From: Clostridia bacterium
Lineage (GTDB): Bacteria > Bacillota > Clostridia > Oscillospirales > CAG-272
Reading direction: 5' to 3'
DNA length: 47,618 nt
NCBI GenBank assembly: GCA_017454675.1
Contig: JAFTCN010000047.1
Coordinates: forward strand, 1 to 47,618
Below are positions 24,140-33,125 of the stretch, piece after piece (the stretch's first letter is position 1; each line of letters begins with the position of its first letter). The translations under genes and the position numbers were made by a program. The notes below the pieces were generated by a model. The model did not search any database. It worked only from the letters and a program-made list of their open reading frames with translations, and had not been told where the DNA came from.

Positions 24140-24243
24140 ACCGGGCTCCGCGGCATACGTCCGCGGGCTGCAGCTCAGGGGCAGCGCTCTCCGCGGGGGA
24201 CACCGCGGGGAGCAGGAGCGATAGAAACAGGGGATACTGAAAC

Positions 24244-25656
24244 ATGCTGTACAAAAAGGATATAGAAACTCTGTACCGGCCCGAAGTGCTCGTCGTCGGC
24301 GGAGGTCCCTCCGGGCTCTGCGCCGCGCTGGCGGCGGCGCGCGAGGGCGCCGACACGATGCTCATCGAGCAGTACGGCTTCTGCGGCGGAATGGCCACCG
24401 CCGGGCTCGTCGCGCCCTTTATGACCTGCTACGACAGCAGCGGCGGCGACCAGCTCATCAGGGGGCTCTTCGAAAAGATAGTCGGCCGCCTCTGCGAGAC
24501 CGGAGGCGCGATCCGCCCGTCGGAGGTCGGCGCCCCCTCCGCCTTCACGTCGTACATAACCGTCGGACATATACACGTCACGCCATTCAGGGCGGAGGCG
24601 CTCAAGCTGACCGCCGACCGCATGCTGGCCGAGGCGGGCGTGAAGGTGCTCTACCACACCTCTTTCGTCGATGCCGAGGCGCAGGGCGGATATATAAAGA
24701 GGATCGTCATACACAGAAAGAACGGCCTCGCGGCGATCGAGCCGAAGGTGACCGTCGACTGTACCGGAGACGCCGACGTCGCGGCGGCCGCGGGAGCCGG
24801 ATTCGTGCTCGGTGACGAAAAGACCGGCAGGATCCAGCCCGCAACGATGTTCTTCAGGATCGGGAACGTCGATTCGTCAAAGATAGAGGAAGACTACAGG
24901 GCAAATATTAACAATTTCTACCGGCGCGACGGCGTCAACTACCGGTCGCTGCACTGGTGGGTGGAAAAGGCACGCGAAGCCGGAGACTGGGACCTCGATC
25001 GAGTCTCCGTCGGCCTCTTCAGGGGCGTCGACGAGGACGAGTGGAGCATAAACACCTCACGCATCATGAATGTCGACGGCACCGATTCTGAGAGCCTCAC
25101 CCGCGCCGAGACCGAAGGCCGCGAGCAGGTCGACGAGATCTTCCGCTTCTTCGTGAAATACGTGCCGGGCTGCGAGAGGGCGAAGCTGCTGCAGACAGGC
25201 AGCACCGTCGGGATCAGGGAGACGAGGCATATCAAGGGGATGAAGCGGATAACCGTCGATTCCCTTCTGGGATGCGAGGTCCCGGACGACTCGATAGCCG
25301 TGGCGGCAAATTCGGTCGACGTACACGGCAAATTCGGCCCCCGGAGCAACGAGTACATAGCTCTTCCGGCCGGTAAATACTACGGGATCCCCTACGGGGC
25401 GCTCGTGCCGGACGGATTCGCCAACCTGCTCGTTGCGGGGCGCCCGGTCAGCGCCGACAGCGACGCGGCCGGAGCGATCAGAGTCATGCCGCCGTGCATG
25501 GCGACGGGCGAGGCGGCGGGAACCGCGGCGGCGCTCTCAGCCGGCTGCGACGGCAGCGTCACTGCCGGCGCAAAAAAAAGATTCACGCCCGCCCCGGAGG
25601 CAGACGTGGATCTTCTGAGAACGCTGCTCCGCTCGCGCGGAGCCAGGGTCGACTGA
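24244..25656 (+). CDS. FAD-dependent oxidoreductase (FAD_oxidored type), 470 aa
   Basis: This is a flavoprotein of unknown substrate. The Rossmann dinucleotide motif is [12 protein letters not shown] near residues 16-27, with a loop [12 protein letters not shown] (about 46-57) typical of the PF12831 FAD-oxidoreductase family. A conserved CTGDADVAA segment lies near 178 and the closing AGRPVSAD ... [11 protein letters not shown] segment near 400-423 contacts FAD. The length fits the family. It follows tmk by 104 bases, a stretch with GC-rich inverted segments and no visible promoter. Its 3' end converges with the DUF1667 gene 19 bases away, so it flanks another redox cluster. Confidence 0.85.
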   Translation: MLYKKDIETLYRPEVLVVGGGPSGLCAALAAAREGADTMLIEQYGFCGGMATAGLVAPFMTCYDSSGGDQLIRGLFEKIVGRLCETGGAIRPSEVGAPSAFTSYITVGHIHVTPFRAEALKLTADRMLAEAGVKVLYHTSFVDAEAQGGYIKRIVIHRKNGLAAIEPKVTVDCTGDADVAAAAGAGFVLGDEKTGRIQPATMFFRIGNVDSSKIEEDYRANINNFYRRDGVNYRSLHWWVEKAREAGDWDLDRVSVGLFRGVDEDEWSINTSRIMNVDGTDSESLTRAETEGREQVDEIFRFFVKYVPGCERAKLLQTGSTVGIRETRHIKGMKRITVDSLLGCEVPDDSIAVAANSVDVHGKFGPRSNEYIALPAGKYYGIPYGALVPDGFANLLVAGRPVSADSDAAGAIRVMPPCMATGEAAGTAAALSAGCDGSVTAGAKKRFTPAPEADVDLLRTLLRSRGARVD

Positions 25657-25675
25657 GCGTCAGCCGGCCGGCAGG

Positions 25676-26020
25676 TCACATATCCCGGGTCGCGACGAAA
25701 TTCGCGCCGGTACCCAGAATATCGGACACTACGACGTCGCCGGTCTTTACCGGCGACGTTATTTCGAGCCCGCGGAGGAGCTCCATCGCGTCGCCTATCA
25801 GCTTTTTGGGTATCGGTCTGTCCGTCTTGACCGGGCAGCGTGAATAGATGCCTCCCGTGATGCCGACCGTCGACGTGATTACCCTGGTCGGGTCCGTTAT
25901 CTCCTTTTTACCGTATTCGGCGCCTCTCGCACAGCCGTTTCCGGTGACGGCACAGCCGTTCTCCTCGTCGACCTTCAGGTGGCAGCCCTTGGGGCAGATT
26001 ATGCATATCAGTTCTTTCAT
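25676..26020 (-). CDS. DUF1667 cysteine-rich protein, 114 aa
   Basis: This is a small protein with an N-terminal Cys cluster (C6, C9, C13, then C23 and C30, in CIICPKGC and NGCARG) that probably binds an iron-sulfur centre. The middle GGIYSRCPVKT segment and the C-terminal GTGANFVATR are typical of DUF1667. This family is regularly encoded after a GlpA-like dehydrogenase and an FAD/NAD oxidoreductase, and that order occurs here. It may be an electron-transfer subunit replacing GlpC; that role is inferred. The start ATG 26020 has a GAGG site. Its 83-base upstream gap holds GC-rich inverted segments. Confidence 0.9.
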   Translation of the reverse strand: MKELICIICPKGCHLKVDEENGCAVTGNGCARGAEYGKKEITDPTRVITSTVGITGGIYSRCPVKTDRPIPKKLIGDAMELLRGLEITSPVKTGDVVVSDILGTGANFVATRDM

Positions 26021-26103
26021 CGGTTTTGCCTCTGTCTCTCGTCTGTGTTATGATCCGGTACAAGTCCGGGCGCCGGAGTCTCTCCGGGCCCCGGGCTTTT
26101 GTT

Positions 26104-27393
26104 TTATGCCCTGTCGGCGGCCTCCCCGGCAGGCTCCACGCTGACGGTGACCGTATCACCCGCCCGGTCGAGCAGCACCCTGGGAAGCGGGATCTTCTCC
26201 ATCTCGCCGGGTGCCATGTACTCTCTCCTGAACGACGCGATCTGCGTGTCGCCCGACATCACCCTGATGACGGACTTCTTTCTCGGAATATTTGTACGGA
26301 AGAACACCTCGGTCACCTTGCCTGCGTTGTCCGGCCTTATCATCTGCGGAACGGTATAATTGACGCCCTCTCCGTTCACGAGCTTTATCACTCTGCCAGA
26401 CACGCGCTTTCCAGCAGCGTATTCGGCGGCCGCTGCGCCCGCGCGCATGCTCTCGGCCGTCACGAAGTCGACGAGGTCGTGCACGTGGACGACGTTCCCG
26501 CAGGCGAAGACGCCCGGCCTCGTCGTCATCATGTTCTCGTATACCGTCGGTCCGTTCGTGCGGCGGTCGATCTCGATGCCGGCGTCGCGGGTGATCTCGT
26601 TCTCGGGGATCAGCCCGACCGACAGCAGCAGAGTGTCGCATTCGATGTCGAATGCGGTGCCCTCGACCGGCCTTCTTTTGTCGTCGACGCGGGATACCGT
26701 GACCCTCTCGAGTCTTCCGCGCCCGTGCACGCCGGTGACGGTGTGCGAGAGGTAGAGCGGGATCCCGTAGTCCTCGAGGCACTGCACGATATTGCGGTTG
26801 AGTCCGTTGGAATAGGGGCAGAGCTCGACGCACGCGAGCACCTTCGCGCCCTCGAGCGTCATCCTGCGGGCCATGATCAGACCGATGTCGCCCGAGCCCA
26901 GGATGACTATCCTGCGGCCGATCATATATCCTTCCATATTTACGTAGCGCTGCGCCGTGCCCGCCGTCATGACGCCCGACGGCCGGTCTCCCGGTATCGC
27001 TATCGCGCCGCGCGTCCGCTCGCGGCATCCCATGCACAGCACGACGGCCCCCGCTCTGTATTCGCGGTAGCCATCCTCACGGCTCACGCACCTGATCACG
27101 GGACCGCTCTCCGGAGTGTCGATGCCGAGGACCATCGTCCCGGTGACCACCTCCGCCGCTGTGTTCCGCACCATTTCGGCAAATCTCCCGGCGTATTCGG
27201 GGCCGGTGAGCTCTTCCTTGAAATAATGAAGTCCGAAACCGTTGTGGATGCACTGGTTAAGGATGCCTCCGACGACCTTGTCGCGCTCGATGACGAGCAC
27301 CTTCGCCGCCCCGTGTTCGCATGCCGATACGGCTGCCGCCAGCCCGGCGGGACCTCCGCCGATAACGGCTACATCATAATACTTCTCAGTCAA
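26104..27393 (-). CDS. FAD/NAD(P)-dependent oxidoreductase, 429 aa
   Basis: This is a two-dinucleotide-domain flavoprotein. It has the FAD motif GGGPAG at 12-17, a second nucleotide-binding motif ILGSGDIGLIMARR near 152-165, and a closing FACGNVVHVHDLVD near 313 that contacts FAD. It is probably the partner of the GlpA-like dehydrogenase just upstream. The start is TTG 27393, overlapping the upstream stop as TTGA; no better in-frame ATG precedes the FAD motif and a GGAAGAG sequence lies just upstream. The tight coupling suggests the two subunits are made together. The last 100 residues (after about 330) form a beta-rich accessory domain. The substrate is not determined. Confidence 0.88.
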   Translation of the reverse strand: MTEKYYDVAVIGGGPAGLAAAVSACEHGAAKVLVIERDKVVGGILNQCIHNGFGLHYFKEELTGPEYAGRFAEMVRNTAAEVVTGTMVLGIDTPESGPVIRCVSREDGYREYRAGAVVLCMGCRERTRGAIAIPGDRPSGVMTAGTAQRYVNMEGYMIGRRIVILGSGDIGLIMARRMTLEGAKVLACVELCPYSNGLNRNIVQCLEDYGIPLYLSHTVTGVHGRGRLERVTVSRVDDKRRPVEGTAFDIECDTLLLSVGLIPENEITRDAGIEIDRRTNGPTVYENMMTTRPGVFACGNVVHVHDLVDFVTAESMRAGAAAAEYAAGKRVSGRVIKLVNGEGVNYTVPQMIRPDNAGKVTEVFFRTNIPRKKSVIRVMSGDTQIASFRREYMAPGEMEKIPLPRVLLDRAGDTVTVSVEPAGEAADRA

Positions 27394-28832
27394 TTCTCTT
27401 CCGCTCCAGTTCTTCCGGTAATAATGAACGATCCCTGTTTGTCAAGCATTACATCTTCCATCGGCACGCCGAGTTCGCGCGAGATAATCTCGTGTACCCG
27501 GGGCGAGCAGAAGCCGCCCTGGCAGCGGCCCATCCCTGCCCTGCAGCGGCGCTTGATCGCGTCGATCGAACGTGGCACGATCGGGCGGCGGAGGGCGTCG
27601 ACGATCTCTCCCTCGGAGACCGTCTCACAGCGGCAGATTATGTTTCCGTAAAGCGGGTTTTCTTCGATTACGCGCCGCTTTTCTTCGTCATCGAGTTCGG
27701 CCAGACGCACGACGGGCGGCCGTTCGTCGATGAATCCGCGCCGGCGCTTCAGCACAAGACCCTGCTTCCCGAGCAGCCTCACCGCCTCGTCACCTATCGC
27801 CGGAGCCGACGACAGTCCGGGTGAGCAGATGCCCGCGAGATTTATCATCCGCCTGCAGGAGCGGCTCACTCCGATCACGAAGTCCTTCTCCGAGGTCGTA
27901 GGTCTTACCCCGGTGTATTCCCTGATGATATTTCTGAAGTTGACCGACGGCACCGACGAAAGTCCGGACTTCATTATCCTGTCGAGCGACTCCCGGTCGG
28001 TGGAGAGATCGTCGGCGTCGGCGCGGGGTTCGGCGTCGGGTCCGACGAGCAGGTTGCCGTGGACCGTCGGCGCGACGAGCACGCCCTTGAAACCGTTCTC
28101 GTCGGGGCAGCGGAAGATGACGGAATTGACCTTCTTCCCTTCCTCCTTGTCGAGCACGTAGTACTGTCCCGCCCTGGGCAGCGACTTTACCGAGGTGTCG
28201 CCCGCCATAGCGCTGATGTCTTCGGCGAAAGCTCCGGCGGCGTTGACGACGAATCTCGTCTCGAGCTCGCCCCTGTCGGTCACGACGGTCAGCTTTCCGC
28301 GTCCGCGGCGTATTCCGGTAACCTTGTGCTCCAGCAGCAGGTCCGCGCCGTTGATCACCGCGACCTCCGCCATCGCGAGGGCGAATTCCCACGGGTTGAT
28401 GATGGCGGAATCGCGCGAATGCAGCGCTCCCACGCAGTCGGGGGACGCCGCCGGTTCGGCCGCGAGCACTCCCTTTCTGTCGAGGATGCGCACATCGGCG
28501 CTGTTTTTCTTTCCGCGGGCGTAAAGTTCGCGGACGGCCTCCATATCCTTTTCGCTGAAGGCCAGGACCAGCGACTGCAGCGGGCGGTATTCGACGTCCA
28601 GTTTTTTGCAGATCTTTTTCGCGGCTTTGATACCCAGCCGGTTGAGCGATGCCATCTTCGTGCCCGGATGAGGGTCGTACCCCGCGTGCATAATTGCGCT
28701 GTTAGCCTTTGTCGCGCCGCACGCGACGTCGTTGAAGCGTTCGACGATGCCCACCTTCAGGTCGTATCTCGCCAGCGAGTAGGCCGCCGCGGCTCCGGTG
28801 ACACCGCAGCCGATAATCAATACATCGTACAT
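27390..28832 (-). CDS. GlpA-like anaerobic glycerol-3-phosphate dehydrogenase family protein with BFD-like Fe-S domain, 480 aa
   Basis: This is an FAD enzyme of the DAO superfamily, most like GlpA or its L-2-hydroxyglutarate-oxidase-like relatives. The FAD motif is GCGVTGAAAAY (8-18), followed by a GATKANSAIMHAGYD segment (39-53). The C-terminal domain has C400-x-C402 and C437-x4-C442, matching a BFD-type [2Fe-2S] site. I start it at ATG 28832 because an AGGA site precedes it and the FAD motif then begins at residue 8; the open frame runs further upstream without coding character. It is the first gene of the three-gene redox module. Glycerol-3-phosphate is the best guess for substrate. Confidence 0.85.
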   Translation of the reverse strand: MYDVLIIGCGVTGAAAAYSLARYDLKVGIVERFNDVACGATKANSAIMHAGYDPHPGTKMASLNRLGIKAAKKICKKLDVEYRPLQSLVLAFSEKDMEAVRELYARGKKNSADVRILDRKGVLAAEPAASPDCVGALHSRDSAIINPWEFALAMAEVAVINGADLLLEHKVTGIRRGRGKLTVVTDRGELETRFVVNAAGAFAEDISAMAGDTSVKSLPRAGQYYVLDKEEGKKVNSVIFRCPDENGFKGVLVAPTVHGNLLVGPDAEPRADADDLSTDRESLDRIMKSGLSSVPSVNFRNIIREYTGVRPTTSEKDFVIGVSRSCRRMINLAGICSPGLSSAPAIGDEAVRLLGKQGLVLKRRRGFIDERPPVVRLAELDDEEKRRVIEENPLYGNIICRCETVSEGEIVDALRRPIVPRSIDAIKRRCRAGMGRCQGGFCSPRVHEIISRELGVPMEDVMLDKQGSFIITGRTGAEEN

Positions 28833-28900
28833 GTCGTCCTGTTGTTTCTCCCGATTTTCGGTAATATTTTCAAATTTCCGGCGTGCGCCGGTCCGCACAG

Positions 28901-29485
28901 TCATCTGAGGAAGAACTTGCGGTAGTGCTCCCTGTCCTCGCAGAATTTCGAGAACTCCGACATGATGAGCTCGGCGACCTCGTCGCAGTCGCGGAATTCG
29001 GTGTCGATGACGCAGTCGTAGTTCCGCAGGTCGAGGTTGTCGACGTTGTATATCATCCTGTAACGGTAGTTCTCCTCCTCCATGCGGTCGTTTATCTGCT
29101 TTACGGCGTCTTCGAAGCTGCTGTAGCTCTCGACACTCCCGCGGGAGCCGTCGCCCATGATGCGCTTCGCCGATACTGCCGTGTTCACGTAGAGGTAGAC
29201 CTTGAAGGAATCGACGGCGAAATTCCACGCCATCCTCGAGTCGTAGATGATCCGGTCGGCGGCCCTCTCTATCGAGATACGCTTCGTCTCGTTGTCGATC
29301 ATGTAGTCGTACTTGGGGTCGGCTGTCATGAGCTTGTTGAATTCGAGCGCCGTCATGCCGAGTTCCGCCGCGATGTTGCGCAGCGCGGTGCCGGTGCTTA
29401 CGATCTCGAAGCCGTATTTTTCGGCTATTATCTTCGCGACTGTGGACTTCCCGCTTCCGAGTCGTCCGGTGATGGAAATGTGCAC
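28901..29485 (-). CDS. Cytidylate-kinase-like P-loop protein, 194 aa
   Basis: This is a predicted nucleoside monophosphate kinase of the cytidylate-kinase-like group (PF13189 type). The P-loop is GRLGSGKST at 7-15. A STGTALRNIAAELGM segment (30-44) and a DSRMAWNF segment near 102 match the NMP-binding region, and MGDGSRGS near 131 replaces the lid. It is shorter than canonical Cmk (about 220-225 residues), so the true substrate is uncertain. It precedes the GlpA-like gene by 68 bases, a gap with a CCGGCG/CGCCGG hairpin. It lies downstream of a repeat-rich gap. Confidence 0.82.
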   Translation of the reverse strand: MHISITGRLGSGKSTVAKIIAEKYGFEIVSTGTALRNIAAELGMTALEFNKLMTADPKYDYMIDNETKRISIERAADRIIYDSRMAWNFAVDSFKVYLYVNTAVSAKRIMGDGSRGSVESYSSFEDAVKQINDRMEEENYRYRMIYNVDNLDLRNYDCVIDTEFRDCDEVAELIMSEFSKFCEDREHYRKFFLR

Positions 29486-29844
29486 GCTTTTCGTCCTCCT
29501 CTTTTTTTCCCCGTTATTATCGACTGACTGACTGAACGTTTTTTCGGCTTTTTGCCCGGTCTTACGCCTTTGCCGGGGCTGCCGGTTTCGACCTGCCTTT
29601 CCGGCCGTCTTTCCGGCTGCCTTTCCGGCTGTCTTTCCGGCCGTCTTTCCGGCTGTCTTTCTGGCTGTCTTCCGGCTGTCTTTCCGGCTGTCTTCCGGCT
29701 GTCTTTCCGGCTGTCTTTCCGGCTGTCTTCCGGCTGTCTTTCCGGCTGTCTTCCGGCCGTCTTTCCGGCCGGCTCAATGCTTTTGCCGGGCATGTCGCCT
29801 GATCCGCCTTCCGGCTCTCCCGGAATCATTTTTCCGCGGGAGAC
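29486..29844. other. 359-base intergenic region with a 15-unit tandem array
   Basis: Between two minus-strand genes; about half is the 11/12-base array at 29597-29772. The flanks carry a CTCCCG/CGGGAG inverted pair near 29815-29840. Long open frames cross the array on both strands, but the mixed 11- and 12-base units shift frame, so I do not call a gene. Confidence 0.7.
29597..29772. repeat. Tandem array of 15 units, 12 or 11 bases each (CTTTCCGGCTGT type)
   Basis: Units read CTTTCCGGCTGT or CTTTCCGGCCGT (12 bases, 11 copies) and CTTCCGGCTGT or CTTCCGGCCGT (11 bases, 4 copies, at 29669, 29692, 29727 and 29750). The purine strand reads ACAGCCGGAAAG on the minus strand. There are no spacers, so it is not a CRISPR array. 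Confidence 0.95.
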
Positions 29845-31659
29845 TCAGTTCATGCCGGCGAGCTTGCGGAGATATTCGTCCTTCGACTCCTCAGCTACGC
29901 CCTTGCGCTTTATCTTCTTCGTCGTGGTCTTGCTGAACTCCTCCTTGCGGATGACGAAGTACGATATATGCTTGAACGACTGGACAGACGCGTTCACCTC
30001 GGCGACCGCCTTCGCGAACTCGGCCTCGATCTGGCCCGACGTATACCTCGGACCGTAGACCTCGGTGAAGGTCTCGGTGTCGGGATACATCACCGCGACG
30101 ATATCGTAATCGCCCTTCGTCTCGTTCATATAGGCCACGACGACAGCCTCCGCGACGAAACTGGTGCGGCAGAGATGGTCCTCGAGTTCCTCGGGCGAGA
30201 CGTTCTTTCCTCCCAGCGTGACGATCAGGTTCTTCTTGCGTCCGGTAATGTATAAGAAGCCGTCACGGTCGATGTAGCCTATGTCGCCGGTGTAGAACCA
30301 GCCGTCGCGAAGCACTTCGGCGGTGGCTTCGGGGTTCTTGTAGTAGCCGAGCATGACGTTGTCGCCCTTGTACCGGATCTCGCCGGTACCGTCGCTCTTG
30401 ACGTCGTAGATGTCGAGCACACCGTGGGGCGTGGGAAGTCCGGCCGATTCGAACTTGAAGGCGTCGTCCTTGTTGACGGCGGCGAGCGGCGCGCACTCGG
30501 TGAGGCCGTAGCCCTGTATCGCCAGGAATCCGAAGCCGTGCAGCCCCTTCAGTACGGCGGGATCGGCCGCGGCGCCGCCGCTGATGATCAGCCTGACCCT
30601 GCCGCCGAGCGAATCGTGGATCTCAGCGAAGACCCGGCGCTTGAGCGCCATGTTGTTGCCGGTGAGCTTTACGAGAGCAGAGACGAGTTTTTCCGTCTTT
30701 GGGCCCTTCCGGCGGATATTGATCATTATCTTGCGGTAAACGGTCTCGATGAGGATCGGCACTCCGAGGATGATCGTCGGCTTGACCTCCTGAAGGTCGC
30801 GGGTTATATACCGCAGTCCCTGGCAGATCGCGACGCAGCAGCCCCGGCAGAGCGGGAAAAGGAGCGACGTGGTGCAGGGATACGCGTGATGGAAGGGCAG
30901 GACGGCAAAGAAGATGTCGTCCGGCTCGTGCCAGATCATCGTCGCGATGTCGGATATGTTCGAGCATATGTTCTTCTGCGAGAGCATGACGCCCTTCGGA
31001 CGGCCGGTGGTGCCCGAAGTGTAGAGGAGCACCGCGAGCGCCTCGCTGTCGATCTTGAGATTGACATAGCGGGTGTCGCCGTCGTATATCCTGCGCTGGC
31101 CCGACTCTGCCAGCCCCGCGATCTCGGTAAAGCAGATGCGTCTGACCTCGGGCGGCAGCCATTCGGCCTTGGCCTTCTGTTTCTCGGAGTAGAAGATCGC
31201 GGTCGGCTGGCATTCGCCGGCGATCATACGGAACTCCTCCTCGGGTATCTCGCTGTCGATCGGAACGACGACCCCGAGGCCGCCGGCCGTCGCCAGATAG
31301 GCACAGCCCCATTCCATCGAGTTCTCGCCTATGACGAGGAAGGTCCCTCCCCCCATGCCCTGAGCGTAAAGTTCGGTGCCCAGGCCTTCGGTCAGATCGA
31401 GGAACTCGGCGTAGGTATAAGCCCTCCAGCTGCCCTTCTCCTTCTGCAGGAACGCGGGGCGTTCGCTGTACTGCCTCTCGGACGCTCTCAGAGCGTCCCG
31501 GAGGGTGTCGAACGGCTTGGCGGGATAGTAGGTGGGTTTTTTCGTAAGCGAGAACGGTAGTGAGATTGCCATGTTTCCGCCTTTCGGTTTCCTTTCCGCG
31601 CGATTTTTCCGGATCGACGCAAGGACTTTCTGCATTGATAACGGTAACGAAATTGCCAT
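29845..31659 (-). CDS. AMP-binding protein, long-chain acyl-CoA-synthetase-like, 604 aa (or 575 from the second start)
   Basis: This is an adenylate-forming ligase, probably activating a fatty acid with ATP and CoA. The P-loop-like AMP motif is YTSGTTGRPKGVM, followed by QGYGLTECAPL, the A8-type YTGDIGYID and a C-terminal TTKKIKRK Lys segment, all standard. The cytoplasmic enzyme has no signal peptide. There are two in-frame ATG starts, 31659 and 31572, each preceded by a GAAAGG-type site, because a segment of about 50 bases is duplicated; the peptides MAISLPLS and MAISLPFS show it. The shorter product starts close to the usual family N-terminus. It lies downstream of mtnN by 118 bases. Confidence 0.88.
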   Translation of the reverse strand: MAISLPLSMQKVLASIRKNRAERKPKGGNMAISLPFSLTKKPTYYPAKPFDTLRDALRASERQYSERPAFLQKEKGSWRAYTYAEFLDLTEGLGTELYAQGMGGGTFLVIGENSMEWGCAYLATAGGLGVVVPIDSEIPEEEFRMIAGECQPTAIFYSEKQKAKAEWLPPEVRRICFTEIAGLAESGQRRIYDGDTRYVNLKIDSEALAVLLYTSGTTGRPKGVMLSQKNICSNISDIATMIWHEPDDIFFAVLPFHHAYPCTTSLLFPLCRGCCVAICQGLRYITRDLQEVKPTIILGVPILIETVYRKIMINIRRKGPKTEKLVSALVKLTGNNMALKRRVFAEIHDSLGGRVRLIISGGAAADPAVLKGLHGFGFLAIQGYGLTECAPLAAVNKDDAFKFESAGLPTPHGVLDIYDVKSDGTGEIRYKGDNVMLGYYKNPEATAEVLRDGWFYTGDIGYIDRDGFLYITGRKKNLIVTLGGKNVSPEELEDHLCRTSFVAEAVVVAYMNETKGDYDIVAVMYPDTETFTEVYGPRYTSGQIEAEFAKAVAEVNASVQSFKHISYFVIRKEEFSKTTTKKIKRKGVAEESKDEYLRKLAGMN

Positions 31660-31689
31660 GTTAAGACCTTTCGGTTTTCCTTCCGTACG
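31553..31689. repeat. Duplicated ribosome-binding-site/start segment, period 87 bases
   Basis: Bases 31553-31602 and 31640-31689 are similar (about four in five positions) and each contains a minus-strand GAAAGG site, ATG and the codons for MAISLP. The 87-base offset keeps both starts in frame. Confidence 0.85.
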
Positions 31690-31777
31690 GACCGCGCCGC
31701 CGCGGAAGGAAACACAGTGGATTTTGTATTGCGATCTGTTCTGATCACCGGTCCGTAACGGACCCGGATCCGGCTTT

Positions 31778-32533
31778 TCAGAGCCGCCGGTCTTTTATAA
31801 GACCCGCAAATGCCGCGACCAGCTTTGCCGACGTCCCGGACGCCGTCGCGGCGACTTCCGCGAAGCTGACTCCGGCGTCTCCGTCGGCAAGATCGGAGAC
31901 CGACCTGACGATCCCGCATCTTATACCGAACAGACGGCAGGCGTGCAGCACCGCGGCGCCCTCCATCTCGCAGACCGCGGCGCCGTGCCGTTCAGAGATC
32001 GCCGCCTTGACGGCCGGGTCGCTGACGAACCGGTCTCCCGTTGCGACGGTCCCCGTCACGCAGCCGATGCCGGCGATCCTTCCCGCCTCGCAGAGCATGT
32101 CGGCGACCTCCCTGTCGGCCGGCATCCCTGTGAGCGACGTCCCGTCCGGGAGGAAGACCGTCCCGCCGGGGTGTCCGAGGAGGCCGTAATCGAGGTCGTA
32201 CTCGACCGCCTCCGTCGCTACGACGGTATCGTTCACCCGGAGCGAACGGTCGAGCGCGCCGGCGCACCCGGTGTTGACGATCGCACGGGGCGAATACAGC
32301 ACTGCCATCGCGGCCGCGCATGAGGCGGCGTTCACCTTGCCCTCTCCGGACTTCGCGACGACGGTGCGGGCGCCACTCAGGCTCCCTGTGTAAAATGTGA
32401 CAAGGCCCGCCTTTTCCTCGCGGAGGCCGTCGAGGCTCTGAAGCAGCAGCGAGACCTCACAGTCCATCGAGCCTATGACACCGAGATCTGTCTTTGCGGC
32501 GCGTCCGGAGCGCCGGTATGCCGTGCCGCCCAT
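31778..32533 (-). CDS. mtnN: 5'-methylthioadenosine / S-adenosylhomocysteine nucleosidase, 251 aa
   Basis: This enzyme hydrolyses MTA and SAH to adenine and a thioribose or ribosylhomocysteine, recycling SAM by-products in the cytosol. Family landmarks are GSMDCEV near residue 21, INTGCAGAL near 86, ATEAVEYDLD near 106, the CEMEGAAV substrate-binding motif near 188 and SVSDLADG near 211 with the catalytic Asp. The N-terminus has about 16 extra residues compared with usual family starts. Start ATG 32533 overlaps the upstream stop as TGATG, so the two genes are coupled. The upstream run contains two SAM-consuming methyltransferase genes (rlmN, rsmB), which fits the role. Confidence 0.93.
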   Translation of the reverse strand: MGGTAYRRSGRAAKTDLGVIGSMDCEVSLLLQSLDGLREEKAGLVTFYTGSLSGARTVVAKSGEGKVNAASCAAAMAVLYSPRAIVNTGCAGALDRSLRVNDTVVATEAVEYDLDYGLLGHPGGTVFLPDGTSLTGMPADREVADMLCEAGRIAGIGCVTGTVATGDRFVSDPAVKAAISERHGAAVCEMEGAAVLHACRLFGIRCGIVRSVSDLADGDAGVSFAEVAATASGTSAKLVAAFAGLIKDRRL

Positions 32534-33093
32534 CAGTACCTCATCGTGCGGACGACGGTCGCTTCCCTGTTATAGAAGCGGCAGCGCTTCAGCATGTCGT
32601 TCGTCGCCTCGAAGAGGAAGGCGCAACGCTTCCCGTCCTCGCCGGAATAAAGGGCAAAATATGCGTCCTCCGCCTTCTCGCTCGACAGCGCGCTTATGAC
32701 GGTCTCGGGAGCGTATTCCCGGTATTTCGCCTCGTACTCCGGCTCACGCAGCGGGGCGATGAGAGAGCACTCGCGGAGCATGAACTCCGCCTTCGGCTTC
32801 TTTATTCTGTGGTTGAACGCGTTCTGTATGAGTGTGAAGGTCACTTTTCCCGAAGTCACCTCGTACGAATACTCGACGCTCACCAGCCTCCAGGTGAAGA
32901 AGATGAGCACCGCGTCGGCGAGCACGATGAAGGCGCCCATATAGACCATTCCCTTCAGCGGACCCATGATCAGGATGAGGGTGATCACCGGCATGAGCAC
33001 ATACAGTGCGATGAGGCCGGCTCTGCGCCATCTCCATTTGCCCTCGGCTTTCTGGGCTACACTGTACTCGTAGGTCTCGTTGATCTCAGCCAT
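32533..33093 (-). CDS. Membrane protein of unknown function (DUF6106-like), 186 aa
   Basis: Function unknown. The N-terminus is cytoplasmic-looking (MAEINETYEYSVAQK), followed by two hydrophobic segments (about 26-44 and 49-67), then a soluble C-terminal domain of about 115 residues with no catalytic motif that I recognise. Size, topology and position next to thiN are like the DUF6106 proteins of Clostridia; the assignment is from memory and not searched. It sits 32 bases after thiN and overlaps mtnN by one base, in the long minus-strand run. Confidence 0.75.
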   Translation of the reverse strand: MAEINETYEYSVAQKAEGKWRWRRAGLIALYVLMPVITLILIMGPLKGMVYMGAFIVLADAVLIFFTWRLVSVEYSYEVTSGKVTFTLIQNAFNHRIKKPKAEFMLRECSLIAPLREPEYEAKYREYAPETVISALSSEKAEDAYFALYSGEDGKRCAFLFEATNDMLKRCRFYNREATVVRTMRY

Positions 33094-33125
33094 TTTCGCT
33101 CTCCTTTGAACGTCTTTCCGCGCGC

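Noticed and set aside
24140-24243. Terminator or riboswitch between tmk and the FAD oxidoreductase gene
   Set aside because: CCGCGG inverted segments are present, but there is no T tract and no recognisable aptamer.
28833-29228. Upstream extension of the GlpA-like protein
   Set aside because: The extra frame overlaps the cytidylate-kinase-like gene and lacks homology; ATG 28832 has a ribosome binding site and sets the FAD motif at residue 8.
29597-29772. CRISPR array
   Set aside because: The units are contiguous without spacers and far too short; no cas gene is present.
29428-29829. Arg/Lys/Pro repeat protein encoded by the 29597-29772 array on the minus strand
   Set aside because: The 11-base units change the frame repeatedly, no good ribosome binding site precedes it, and it runs into the kinase-like gene in another frame.
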